A DNA stretch of 29,514 nt from Cyclostephanos tholiformis (GCA_036939975.1 JALLPB010000049.1:1-29514); one strand, 5' to 3'. Counted from the first letter of the stretch, positions 9,504-19,234 are shown. The notes: generated by a model not told the origin, from the sequence alone. Translations and numbers: made by a program.

Positions 9504-11337
9504 ATGATGGTGCTGAATACAGCAGTTCAGTCAAAGAGGAAACTTCGTATGTCGGGTACAATTGTTGCGACCTATGCCGTTGCTGCTGCTGCTGCCGCTG
9601 CTGCTGCTGTTATCTATGATGGTAGTAATAAGGTATGTTATAAGAGCTATAGACATTAGCACTTTGAATAATCCTCCCAGCTGACACAATCCTAACATTT
9701 ATTACTCTTTGACCATCTTAGAATGACAACAGTCAAATCAGGAGCGATCATCTGACTTCATTTGCGTCGGCTCAGAGCAACGAAGGTACAGCCAATGGAA
9801 CTGGGCTTCCATTATTAAATAACGAAGACAATCTTCCATCAATACAAAGAGGCCAACAGAGAGGAAAAGGTGACAATAAATTAGGGGTAGCTACAAAGAA
9901 CGTGCAAAGCAATTATATCACGAAAAGCAACAAAAGAAAGAAACCCGGTAAGGGCAACAGAAGCCCGTCGCCAATATCCATCACAGTAGCAAAGCAGTCT
10001 GTTGGAAAGAAGATGTCAAGTAATGGCGACAAGTCTAGAGCAAATGCCAGTAGTGACAGTGGCAGCAATAAGAAAGAGATGAATCTCAATTACAGCAGTA
10101 GAATCACGAATAAGACTACGAAACTTGTCGTCGAGAGAAGCGTCAGTAAAGAAAGGAAGGTCGCAACCAAAGAATACGATAGAGGTGGAAAGAGAGACAT
10201 TAACAAACGGCGTGACACCATAAGGGGTTCTGGTGCTGCGATGAAGAAGAAGAATGCAAACAACACGGAACGCTTTGCCCAAGAACAAGGTGGAAAGTCT
10301 GGAAAAAGCGGAAGCACTTCAGATACAATAGAGGTGCCATCAGGAGCATGGGTATCGGAAGGAGCGTCATCAGGGACATGGGTATCGGAAAGCGAGTCAT
10401 CAGATGAATGGGGAGCGGAAGGAACGTGGGGAGCAGAAGAAACGTGGGGAGCGGAAGGAATGTGGGGAACAGAAGGAACCTGGGGAGCGTCAGAAGGATG
10501 GGAAAGATTACCGGACGAAACAAAGCTATGTCCGTGTACATTCATAGACAATCCCGCTCCATGGGGAGGCGACAGCGGTGGGAAGATCAAAGTTTGCACG
10601 TGCATGCCAACATATTTTCCTACTTATCAAAAAGAAACACAAGATCCCACAAAAGAGCCTACAATTCAGCCCACCAATGAGCCGACCACTGAACCTTCCG
10701 TTCCATTGCCAATGGTTCAAACGCTTGAGCCCACGCTTCAGCCCACACTTCAGCCCACGCTTCAGCCGACGCTTCAGCCGACGCTTATGCCTCAGCTGAC
10801 GCTTGAGCCGATGCTGGAGCCGACGCTGGAGCCATCTTTTGGGGCTGTTCCATATCCAACCATTCAGCCCACAAAAGTACCCTCTCTTTTGCCGACTCTC
10901 ATACCAACTATTCAGCCCACATTAGAGCCCTCTATTTTGCCGACTCTCATGCCAGCTATTGAGCCGACGTTCGAGCCGACGGACGATATTCAAACTATCT
11001 CACCAACGATCGAGCCTTCACTTTTACCGACTCTTTCACCAACGATTGAGCCTTCTATTTTGCCGACTCTCATTCCAACGCTTTCGCCAACGTTGTCACC
11101 TACATTCTCGCCGACGTTGTCACCTACGTTCTCGCCGACGTTCTTGCCAACATTTGAACCGTGAGTAAAATGACTGTTTTGGATCACGTTTTTGTTCGGT
11201 TTAGTGATTCTGAACTCATTTTTTCATCACTTGTCAATCTACATACATACAGTTCTATGTCTCCGACACGAAGCCCAACAACACACACCCCAACTTTGTC
11301 ACCAACGACGTCATCGCCGACGGCCAAGCCACAATGA
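9504..11337 (+). CDS. Pro-Thr repeat, Trp-rich, SGK-rich surface/wall-type protein (paralogue A)
   Basis: Exons 9504-9632, 9722-11160 and 11253-11337 give 550 residues. The short N-terminus (KRKLR then a hydrophobic stretch with nine Ala) is a signal anchor or signal peptide. Next is a basic, Ser/Lys/Asn-rich segment of about 190 residues ending in GGKSGKSGS. Then comes a Trp repeat, EGTWGAE-like, from an 18-bp minisatellite. A compact Cys core follows: LCPC, ID, WGGDSGGKIKVCTC, PTYFPT. The tail of about 190 residues is almost wholly LxPTLxPT, PSLLPT and SPTxSPT repeats, probably extended and O-glycosylated. SGK-type Lys motifs and Trp-rich blocks recall diatom silaffins and cingulins, and PT repeats are common in diatom secreted proteins, so a cell-wall or surface role is likely but not shown. 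ATG 9507 is an equal alternative start. Paralogue B lies 773 bp downstream with the same splice phases. Confidence 0.78.
9582..9609 (+). repeat. GCT/GCC trinucleotide repeat coding poly-Ala
   Basis: Nine Ala codons, nearly all GCT, lie in the N-terminal hydrophobic segment of paralogue A. Paralogue B has only a few Ala there (AIAAVYISY), so this is a lineage-specific expansion of the membrane anchor. Confidence 0.85.
10409..10498 (+). repeat. 18-bp minisatellite coding the Trp repeat
   Basis: Five near-identical 18-bp units start at 10409, 10427, 10445, 10463 and 10481; each begins TGGGGA and encodes WG(A/T)E(G/E)(T/M) or a close variant. Diverged units with Trp also lie upstream from about 10345 (AWVSEG, TWVSES, EWGAEG). 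Paralogue B has only about three Trp in the matching place. Confidence 0.85.
10637..11160 (+). repeat. Pro-Thr codon repeat tract of paralogue A
   Basis: A 12-nt unit (CTTCAGCCGACG and variants, coding LQPT, LEPT, LSPT) alternates with a longer unit (PSLLPTL-PTIQPT). The repeat is imperfect and codes an extended Pro/Thr-rich stalk. Unit order is largely kept in paralogue B. Confidence 0.88.
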
Positions 11338-12110
11338 GAAATCTGTCTCCAAAGTCATCTAACTTCTTTCCAGTTTAATTATTGGGGGGTCAGCTTTTGT
11401 GTCACCACATGAAATTCTGTGGTGTGTGCTTATTTAAACTACATCACTATAGACAAATAATTAATAACATAATTAAACCTTCCAGGCCATTACCTACCTC
11501 CTCACTTCAATAATCTGGCGAATTAACATGGCTGATGACGAATTGCCGAATTCATGCTGCCTACAGCGACATTGTATGCTTTCTTGAGGTCGTCTTTTAG
11601 GCTTATCAGTGGTCTTGCCTGGAATTTAGATGCGAGTGTCGACATTGACACAATGCCTGGTCTACCACTTTATAATCATAACAACGCTTTCGGTCACTCG
11701 TTTGTGATTGTTTTGTAGAGATTGTTTAGAAGGTCACACAAAAATTTTATTCTCATCATACAGCATAGTAATACCTGCCTTTTCATAGAATGTCAATATT
11801 TTATGATCTTCCGGCTTACCAGAGTAGGTTCAAAAGACCAGTGGTACCGATTCCAACACAAGTACATTTTTTGTTTTTTATTCCCATAATTTTCTTCCGT
11901 TCGTTATCTTCTGGTCAAAAAATAAGGTATGTAGAGAAATGGATAAATAATTTAGAGAAACCTGGTTTGTTAACAGCAACTCCTCCGATAATCGAATGAA
12001 TAGATAGCGGAAACTCCGTGATATCAAACATTACAGCAGCACGTTAAAGATTGAGGTAAAGAAGTATTCGGCGTTAAACATAACAGTGGACATAATTACA
12101 AGCGAAAATA
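11338..12110. other. Spacer between the tandem paralogues
   Basis: AT-rich, 773 bp, with no convincing coding region; the only notable open frame (11790-11999) has no recognisable protein character. It holds a TACCTACC octamer at 11491-11498. Its last part, like the matching sequence before paralogue A, is the 5' flank of the duplicated unit (similar bases just before each ATG). Confidence 0.5.
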
Positions 12111-13644
12111 ATGGCGTGGAATACAGCAGTGCAGTCAAAGAGGAAACTTCGTCTGTCGGGTGCAATTGTTGCGACCTACGCCATTGCTGCTGTTTATATT
12201 AGCTATGATAGAGTTAACAAGGTATGTTATTGCTACAGACTTAAACACTTTGAATAATCCTCCCAGCTGACACAATTCTAACATAATCACTCCTCGACAT
12301 GCCTTAGAATGCCGACAGTCAAATCAGTAGCGATCGTCGGACTTCATTTGTATCGGCTCAGAGCAGCAAAGGTATCGCCAATGGAGCTGGAGGTCCACTA
12401 TTAAATAACGGAGACAATCCACCATCAATAAAAAGAGGCCGTCTGATAAATGGAAAAGGTGACAATACATTAGGGGTAGCTACAAAGAACGTGCATGGCA
12501 AGCATGTCAATGAACGAAACATAAAGGAGAGATACGGCAAAGGCAGTAAAAGGGGAGGGAATCAGTCTGCTGTGAAGAAGTTGTCGAGTAATGGCGACAA
12601 GTCTAATGAGAATTTCACTAGTGGAAGTGAAGGTAACAAGAAAAAAATGAACGTCAATCATGATAGTGACATTAAGGTTGCAAGCGTTGGGCACGATAAT
12701 GGCGGAAAGAGAGATATAACCACAATGTATGACACAAAGTGGGAAACATCAGGTTGGCCTGACCAAGGTGGAAAATCTGGAAAAAGCAGTGACAAGTCAT
12801 CGGCAGGTGGGAAATCTGGAAAAAACAGCGGCACGTCAGAAACATGGGGGGCGTCATCAGAAGTGTGGGGAGCGGCAGGAACATGGGAGGGCGTTGAAAA
12901 GATATGTCCATGTAGATACATTGACACTGGGGGCTCGTCTCCTGCATGGGGCGGTTCGTCTTGGGGCGGCAGTGGTGGAAAGATCAAGGTTTGCACGTGC
13001 GAGCCAACCTATTTTCCGACTTTCATTGAGGATACAATAGAGCCCACACTTAAGCCGACGCTTGAGCTGACGCTTGTACCGACGCTTGTGCCGACGCTGG
13101 AGCCGACGCTGGAGCCGACGCTGGAGCCGACGCTGGAGCCATCTACTTCTTATGTTGTTACCCCATATCCGACAATTCAACCCACAAACGCGCCCTCTAT
13201 TTTGCCGACACTCATGCCGACTATTCAGCCCACATTAGAGCCCTCTATTTTGCCGACTCTCATGCCAACTGTTGAGCCGACGATCGAGCCAACTGGCGCT
13301 ATTGAAACTATCTCACCAACGATCGAGCCTTCTCTTTCGCCGACTCTTTCACCGACGCTTTCACCAACGATTGAGCCTTCTATTTTGCCGACTATCATTC
13401 CAACGCTTTCGCCGACGTTGTCACCAACGTTGTCGCCGACGTTGTCACCAACGTTCTCGCCGACGTTCTTGCCAACATTTGAACCGTGAGTAAAATGACT
13501 GTTTTGGATCACCGCTGATTGATTAGGTGAATCTGAACTCATTTCTCATATCTTGTCAATTTCCATACATACAGTTCTGCGTCGCCGACCCGAAGTCCAA
13601 CCTCGTCGCCAACCATTTCATCGCCGACGGCCAAGCCAATATGA
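12111..13644 (+). CDS. Pro-Thr repeat, SGK-rich surface/wall-type protein (paralogue B)
   Basis: Exons 12111-12221, 12308-13485 and 13575-13644 give 452 residues, spliced at the same places and phases as paralogue A. The N-terminus (NTAVQSKRKLRLSGAIVATY) is nearly identical to A. The middle has GGKSGKSSDKSS and GGKSGKNSGTS with a short Trp block (TWGASSEVWGAAGTW). The Cys core is ICPC, ID, SGGKIKVCTC, PTYFPT, with an extra Gly/Ser/Trp insert. The tail is the same Pro-Thr repeat, and the last exon (SPTRSPT, SSPTAKP) matches A. Both introns share long blocks with those of A, so the duplication is recent or homogenised. A secreted or membrane-anchored wall protein is the likeliest role, by inference from composition. 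Shortening relative to A is mainly in the basic and Trp parts. Confidence 0.78.
13021..13485 (+). repeat. Pro-Thr codon repeat tract of paralogue B
   Basis: Repeats of the 12-nt type (CTGGAGCCGACG and variants; LEPT, LVPT, LSPT) and the longer PSILPTL-PTIQPT type. The four units at about 13090-13138 are almost identical, indicating slippage or homogenisation. Confidence 0.88.
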
Positions 13645-13950
13645 TAAATGTATGTTCAGAGTCACTTATAGGTTTTCATACCTAGCCAGACCAGGCATAT
13701 ACCCGAAGGTTTTAAGTCAGAGTAAAGCGTTTCTCACCTAAACAGTTCATAATTCGTCATTATTGAGTGCCTTAGCCTGTATTTTAAATACATCATAAGA
13801 ATGACACCAAGCAGGAAGAGAAATCATCTTGTACTGTAAACCTGGAATAGTATCTGCAAAATGATGACAATATTTAAGTTATAAGACAAGACATATATGT
13901 TAAGTCCCGGTGTTACGGGGGCACGTGGGTCCTGAACTGCACTCGGAGTA
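13645..13950. other. 3' spacer between convergent genes
   Basis: A 306-bp spacer between the stop of paralogue B (13644) and the stop of the PH-domain gene (13951, minus). It is AT-rich with no coding character; it should hold both 3' untranslated ends. Confidence 0.5.
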
Positions 13951-16404
13951 TTAGGTTGGAACAGTGCCATCATTTATTCTGACGAGTGCCACCTGAATTT
14001 TGCGGAGCAGAGGGTCAAAAAATTGTACTGGCGGGAGGGAAGAGACCCTTAGAGCCATATCACTCATAATATTTCCTTGGTGGTCAAATTTTTCTCCTAT
14101 CAGAGCTTGCAAACTCTTTTGCTCCTCGACCAGCTCTCTCATCACGGCTGAATGATATATCTTCATGTCAGAGTCATCATGCTGCAACGTGGCAAGGGTG
14201 TGAATAAGTTGCGCTGACTTCGATGTAATAACTCTTGCCTCATCCCATACGGACGAAATCATCACCTCGTTTTCAGCGTTCAAATGCCTTGTCTCAGCAT
14301 TTATCGCAGAAGACTGACGGGTTGAATTATTCACGTGACGACATAGCTCACTGAATGCCGCTACTGAAATTCCAAACCTAACAACATCCATAGATATTGA
14401 TTTCAATTCAGTGGAAGCATGATAATGCAGTTCTAGAGGAGATACCGCAACACCGTCCATTCGTCGACAACGTGCCATAGTCTCCTCCTCTGCGATTACA
14501 TTAGCAAGATCGATGATCCCATCGTCAAGCTTTTGAGCAATCCTATCTGATATCGAGGTAACCCACAAGCGAAACAGTTGCGATGAGAACGCTCGAAAAG
14601 TATGACACTTGCCCTGAGAAGTTATCACACGAAATGAGTTTGGAAGACGTCGATTCAATGGCGTGAGGAAGTAACCACTGTATTTCGAGGACGAATGCTG
14701 TCTAATCAATGCTTCGTCTCCTCTTCCTAAGAGTTGAGATTGATACAACATGAAGTACCTATGACTCCCGGTTCTCACAAAAGATAGAATGTCGTCGGAG
14801 CTAGCACGACCAAATCTCTTCAACGGTTTCATTCTTCCTATAATCCACATGCGATCTTCAGAAAGAATGCAATATACTCTTTTCCACACATTAGGATCCC
14901 GCCAGCTCTGCTTTAATAAATACCCTGACACTATGAAGGGCGGGTCCGTCAAGTCTCTCAGAAAGGCAATACGACGTCTTTCTTCTATCAGCTGTCGACG
15001 CATTTGGGAGTGTTGAGTTTTTTTTTCTGCGCCACCTGATATATCCATGACATCCTCTCTGACCTCGTCCAATTCTAGATCTTTGCCTTCGTCGTAGTCA
15101 CTTTCACTCTCGTCTTCGGTACAATATCCGTCAACATAAACGAATGCGGGAATGCACTGGATTTTTGGCGAATTGAAAGAACCATGGCGTCCCAAAGGAC
15201 TGCATGGTTGAAAGTACCAGCGAAAAGTAGGCCGAGAGGATCGACTACGAAAGCACCCCTCCTCTTCGTCCATCAAGCGAAATCCCATCTCATCTTGCGC
15301 CTCCTGCCTTAGCTCTGTTAAAAACGTCATCACCTCGTCCCGGACGAGCAGAGGATGCTCATCCGGGAGAACGGTCCGGACTATGTGGATGGGTTCCAAG
15401 TCGAATTCACAGGACGGATTGGGTGATTTAGGTCTCGATTGGGGTGGTGAAAGCTCACGATCGACGATAGGAGGAGAATGACTGGAGGCCACCGACAGCT
15501 CGGAGGCGAGCGTCGTTAACTTTCTATACCTACGCGACAAAGGAGACAACATGTCCTCGTGCGACGGATCGAAACCCAGTAAACTACCACTAGGGTTCAT
15601 GTTCGCATCAACGCCAGATGCAAAAGTAGCTTGCATCGACGATGACGACGAAGACCTACTACTCCCCAGAGGTCTGGGCGCTTGAATGGACTTGGTCGTG
15701 TCCGGGGGCGACGACGAATGAGAGGATTCCGTCGCATACAACTCGTGATTTCCCACGAAATCAGTTTCGGCAGGAGGTCCATCCGCCCGCGACGGGCGCG
15801 GGAGCGTCCTTTCTGGCGTCCCCCGACCCCGTTCCTGTTCGCGCAGGAGAGTGCGACGGAATTTTTCCAGACGCTGAGCTTCCTCGTGCGACTCCTCGTG
15901 CTCGAATCTCAGGTATCCCCTCGGCGGCCTTTCCATCGTCCCGATCAATACCAACGCATCGACCTCGTCAACGTCGTTACCCCCATTTGCCTCGATCGGG
16001 TCCGTCGCGACGTGGGTACCTCCCCCCCGACCGACCCCGAACACGTTGATCCCATCCCCCTGGACTTGCGATGATCGTGTCGTTGGCGGTGCGGTATTCG
16101 ATGGAGGATGGTCGCGTTGTTTCGGATTGTTACTACTGTTATTAATCCCACCGGAGGTCATTATTGGAGGCAGTCCAAACTTGCCCCTGAGCAGGGCTGT
16201 CACGTCCTTCGCCGTGGCCTTGTCCGTCAATCTCACAGCCGCCGACGTCGTCACCAAGGTCGGGGAGGAATTTTCCGACGACGGTTGTGGAACATCGTGA
16301 CTTCCGTGCCGATGAGACGTGGCGCCGCCGTCCGATGCCTTCGTGTTGTTGGGATCGGGGGCGAATAGCTGGAGATATATGCGATGAGATTCTTGCCGAG
16401 TCAT
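13951..16404 (-). CDS. PH-domain protein with long disordered N-terminal half
   Basis: An unspliced frame of 817 residues from ATG 16404; the frame is open to a GTG at 16434 but that is not a plausible eukaryotic start. Residues of about 490-630 form a pleckstrin-homology domain: FIVSGYLLKQS, VWKRVYCILSE, and after a loop SFRVITSQGKCHTFRAFSS ending LFRLWVTSI, with the conserved Trp of the last helix. Such domains bind phosphoinositides or proteins at membranes. The first 480 residues are mostly low-complexity (Ser, Pro, Asn, Glu). A segment near 45-170 (AVRLTDKATAKDVTALL, then ALVLIGTMERPPRGYL) might be a split ubiquitin-like/RA fold, which is speculative. The C-terminal 180 residues look alpha-helical. 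Exact function unknown. It is divergent from the SMU1 gene, sharing a 322-bp promoter region. Confidence 0.82.
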   Translation of the reverse strand: MTRQESHRIYLQLFAPDPNNTKASDGGATSHRHGSHDVPQPSSENSSPTLVTTSAAVRLTDKATAKDVTALLRGKFGLPPIMTSGGINNSSNNPKQRDHPPSNTAPPTTRSSQVQGDGINVFGVGRGGGTHVATDPIEANGGNDVDEVDALVLIGTMERPPRGYLRFEHEESHEEAQRLEKFRRTLLREQERGRGTPERTLPRPSRADGPPAETDFVGNHELYATESSHSSSPPDTTKSIQAPRPLGSSRSSSSSSMQATFASGVDANMNPSGSLLGFDPSHEDMLSPLSRRYRKLTTLASELSVASSHSPPIVDRELSPPQSRPKSPNPSCEFDLEPIHIVRTVLPDEHPLLVRDEVMTFLTELRQEAQDEMGFRLMDEEEGCFRSRSSRPTFRWYFQPCSPLGRHGSFNSPKIQCIPAFVYVDGYCTEDESESDYDEGKDLELDEVREDVMDISGGAEKKTQHSQMRRQLIEERRRIAFLRDLTDPPFIVSGYLLKQSWRDPNVWKRVYCILSEDRMWIIGRMKPLKRFGRASSDDILSFVRTGSHRYFMLYQSQLLGRGDEALIRQHSSSKYSGYFLTPLNRRLPNSFRVITSQGKCHTFRAFSSQLFRLWVTSISDRIAQKLDDGIIDLANVIAEEETMARCRRMDGVAVSPLELHYHASTELKSISMDVVRFGISVAAFSELCRHVNNSTRQSSAINAETRHLNAENEVMISSVWDEARVITSKSAQLIHTLATLQHDDSDMKIYHSAVMRELVEEQKSLQALIGEKFDHQGNIMSDMALRVSSLPPVQFFDPLLRKIQVALVRINDGTVPT

Positions 16405-16726
16405 ATTATTATTATCTCGAGTACCATAATACACTCGATGTGCCGACGTGCGGCAATGTTCATGGAGTAGGTAGTACTACACACTAAAAATACAAAATAC
16501 GATAGCCCTAATTATTTTTTAGTAGTAGGTAGATAGGACCTCGCTAGAGTAAATAATACGTTAATAGGTACATCATAAGCACTTACCTACCTATGTTGTA
16601 TCCATGATAATAATATTATTTTATGGTACCTCCCTCCTACCTCTAGGTACTCACCTACGATACCCAGATGATGACACGAAACCAACAACGCCCCGTGCAT
16701 CGACGAGAAAAAATTCCCGGCAAACT
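16405..16726. promoter_or_regulatory. Divergent promoter region with repeated GTAGGTAG/CTACCTAC motifs
   Basis: 322 bp separate the two ATGs (16404 minus, 16727 plus). The octamer GTAGGTAG occurs at 16467-16474 and 16525-16532, TACCTACC at 16584-16591, and related CTACCT and ACCTAC words at about 16637-16660. No TATA box is convincingly placed. The region also holds an alternative SMU1 ATG at 16604. Confidence 0.45.
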
Positions 16727-19234
16727 ATGAACGACGAAATCTCGATCCCCGCCTCGGACGTGCTCTCCCTCATCCAATGTCACCTGATAGAATCCGGTCT
16801 GCAATCCTCGTCGCGCATCCTCGCCGTCGAATCCGGTGGATTGGCGAAGTCGCCTGGATTGACGCCATCCGCCAAATCGTCGCTGGTGAATGCCGCCACC
16901 AATGGACGATGGGGCGAGGTATTGTCGTATATGGAGACGCTGGACGTTGATAGGATACGCAGGGGTCGATTGGACGACGAGGAATATATTCGCAGTCGTT
17001 TCGGTGGCGGTGGTGGTGGTGGTGGTGGTGGTGGCGGCGGCGGCGAGGACTCCACCAACGCCGACGACGACGACCGACCATCGTCGTCGTCGGCGGCGGC
17101 GGCGATCACGCCGATAGAGAGGGCCATCGCAATGGCGCACGAGATGGCGATATTGGAATTGGCTGAATTAGGCGATTACGAGCTCGCGTACGCGGCGCTC
17201 AGGGCTTGCTCGATGATGCTTGATCGTATCCTCCCAACGCCGACGTCGGGGGAGGGAGGGGGGGATGAGGACGACGACGAGTACTGCGACCGCGACAACT
17301 ACGATGTTGGCAATGATGGTGGGGGGACGACGTCGACATCCTACTCGAGGTACGCGGACGTGGAACGGCGCATCGTGGCGCTCATCTCGACGAGGCGTTC
17401 TCGGATCGATGACAACGACGACGGCGGCGGCGGCGCACATCTTTCGCCCCCGCCCGCCGATTACTACGGATCGTCATCATCCCCCCACCAGACGAGGAAT
17501 ACGAGGCAGGGACGGCGCGATCGCATCGCGAAGTCGCTTCGCCGACACGTGCCGGAATTGCCCCCGAGGAGGCTCGTTTCCCTATTGCAACAGAGCGTCA
17601 AGTGGCAGTGTCACACGGGGACGTTCCCGACGGTGGAGCGATTGTTCCGAAGACCGAGGACGGCGGCGGGAGGGGACGGCGATGGCGAGTGCGATGGCGA
17701 GTGCGATGACGACGATGACGAGGAGGACGAGGAGGACGACGATGGACGCAACGGAGACGAAAATGACCTTAGAGAGGGAGAGGACGGAAAGAAAAGAAAG
17801 AAGAAGAAGACGAAGAAGAAGAAGAAGAAGAAGGGGAAGGAAAAGAAAAAGAAAATGAACGACGATGACGTGGAGCGCAAATTCGATCTGGTATTGGGAA
17901 GCGTCGTCGTTGACACAGGCCATGGGAAGGACAGACAACGAGCGAGGAGCGGCGGCGGTGGTCCCGCTACCGCCGGCATTATCGCTGGTTCTTCGGTGGA
18001 GCGCTTGCCATCCCGTATGCACCAGACGATACGCCTGGGCAAGAGGAGCTACGTTGAATGCGCGATCTTCCTCCCTGACGGATCCGGATTGGTCACCGGT
18101 TCCAGCGACGGATTCGTCGAAGTTTGGGGGGAGACCCGATCGTCGCATTCGACCCCCCCCGTCATCTCCCCCGGCGATGATGCGGACCGATCGTCGTCGG
18201 CATCCGCGTCGGCAATCACCATGAGGGGGGAGGACGTGGACTACGAGACTCTGCGCACGTCCGATCTTCCCTACCAACGAAACGACGACCTCATGATGCA
18301 CGACTCGTCGGTCCTGGCCGTGGACGTTTCCAATGACGGGACGTTGCTCGGTACCACGTCATCTAACGGTACCGTGTGCATTTGGAAGTTATCGGACGGA
18401 AAGATGCTACGAAAGTTGGAGAGGGCCCACGGCGGCATCGTCGGTTTGGGAGGCGTTGACAAGGGAGCCGCTGTCCTCTGCATTCGATTCTCGCCTGACG
18501 GTTCCAAAATACTGACTGGCGGACACGACTCGACGTGCCGAGAGTTCGGGCTGCTCGCTTCGCGTATGTTGAAGGAATTTCGCGGGCACAAGTCGTATGT
18601 GAATTGCTGTGGCTATGTCGTCCTCCCCCCCTCTATTTTTGGAGTTTCAAATGGAAGCATAAACAACGGCAGCAGCCATAGAGAGGGTGGTTCGAACCGC
18701 CTCCTGGTGGTTGTCACTGGGAGTGCGGACGGGAGCGTGATAGTCTGGGACGGTCGGACGGCCGAACCGATCCGCGAGATCAACCCGCCGGTCCCGACCT
18801 CGGCGAATTCGATCGTTCACGATAAGGATTCCATCGTCGGATCAAAGAGCATTCACACGGTCTTGCATCTGCACTCTCCGCCGAACACGATGATAGTGGT
18901 TCCGAGATCGGACCGTGTGTACCTGATGTCATATACTGGCGCTGTCCTGCGAGTGTTTGCGAGGGACGACGTACAGGGGTGCGAATTCCTCGCTGCAGCG
19001 CTCAGTCCGAGCAATCGTTGGCTCTTCGTCGCGGCCGACGATGGCAAGTGCGTTGTGTTCGACGTCGGTACCGGCAAGGTCGAAAAGATCATCCGATCGT
19101 TCGTATGCGGCAGTGGAGGGAGCGACAGGCCGTGCGAGATAACCGGCATTGTATGCCATCCCCACCGAGGCCTCGTTGGAGGATACAGCAATGACAAGGG
19201 ACAGAAGCGAGGGATCTTGGCACTATGGAAATGA
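16727..19234 (+). CDS. SMU1: SMU1-like spliceosomal WD40 repeat protein
   Basis: An intronless frame of 835 residues from ATG 16727; an upstream in-frame ATG (16604) adds 41 residues unlike the family. The N-terminus (IPASDVLSLIQCHLIESGL) is a LisH motif, followed by a CTLH-like region (GRWGEVLSYMETLDVDR) and RLVSLLQQSVKWQCHTG, which matches SMU1. From about 18010 come WD40 blades: IRLGKRSYVECAIFLPDG, SSDGFVEVWGE, NGTVCIWKLSDGKML, LKEFRGHKSYVNCCGY, SADGSVIVWDG and the end blade at LALWK. SMU1 works with RED/IK in the pre-B spliceosome to help activate splicing. Human SMU1 is about 513 residues; the excess here is low-complexity insertions: poly-Gly (17000-17045), Asp/Ser/Ala tracts, and an Asp/Glu block followed by a Lys block (17695-17860) before the propeller. 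The gene body is GC-rich compared with its flanks. Confidence 0.85.
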   Translation: MNDEISIPASDVLSLIQCHLIESGLQSSSRILAVESGGLAKSPGLTPSAKSSLVNAATNGRWGEVLSYMETLDVDRIRRGRLDDEEYIRSRFGGGGGGGGGGGGGGEDSTNADDDDRPSSSSAAAAITPIERAIAMAHEMAILELAELGDYELAYAALRACSMMLDRILPTPTSGEGGGDEDDDEYCDRDNYDVGNDGGGTTSTSYSRYADVERRIVALISTRRSRIDDNDDGGGGAHLSPPPADYYGSSSSPHQTRNTRQGRRDRIAKSLRRHVPELPPRRLVSLLQQSVKWQCHTGTFPTVERLFRRPRTAAGGDGDGECDGECDDDDDEEDEEDDDGRNGDENDLREGEDGKKRKKKKTKKKKKKKGKEKKKKMNDDDVERKFDLVLGSVVVDTGHGKDRQRARSGGGGPATAGIIAGSSVERLPSRMHQTIRLGKRSYVECAIFLPDGSGLVTGSSDGFVEVWGETRSSHSTPPVISPGDDADRSSSASASAITMRGEDVDYETLRTSDLPYQRNDDLMMHDSSVLAVDVSNDGTLLGTTSSNGTVCIWKLSDGKMLRKLERAHGGIVGLGGVDKGAAVLCIRFSPDGSKILTGGHDSTCREFGLLASRMLKEFRGHKSYVNCCGYVVLPPSIFGVSNGSINNGSSHREGGSNRLLVVVTGSADGSVIVWDGRTAEPIREINPPVPTSANSIVHDKDSIVGSKSIHTVLHLHSPPNTMIVVPRSDRVYLMSYTGAVLRVFARDDVQGCEFLAAALSPSNRWLFVAADDGKCVVFDVGTGKVEKIIRSFVCGSGGSDRPCEITGIVCHPHRGLVGGYSNDKGQKRGILALWK
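17695..17860 (+). repeat. Charged low-complexity insertion in SMU1 (acidic then Lys-rich)
   Basis: GAC/GAG codons give about 20 acidic residues, then after a short linker AAG/AAA codons give a stretch with about 25 Lys. Purine-rich on the plus strand. It falls between the LisH/CTLH part and the WD40 propeller, so it probably forms a flexible charged linker. Confidence 0.85.

Noticed and set aside
9250..9561. Minus-strand 103-codon frame between Dus1 and paralogue A
   Set aside because: No domain or composition signal, and it overlaps the 5' end of paralogue A, whose exon is supported by its duplicate.
10990..13542. Minus-strand frames rich in VGxNVGE and plus-strand Arg/Ser-rich frames over the PT tracts
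   Set aside because: Translations of the Pro-Thr codon repeat in wrong frames; the correct frame is fixed by the Cys core and splice sites.
16655..18301. Many long frames antisense to or overlapping SMU1 (Arg-, Ser- or Phe-rich)
   Set aside because: They are shadows of GC-rich and trinucleotide-rich coding DNA; the SMU1 frame has clear family motifs.
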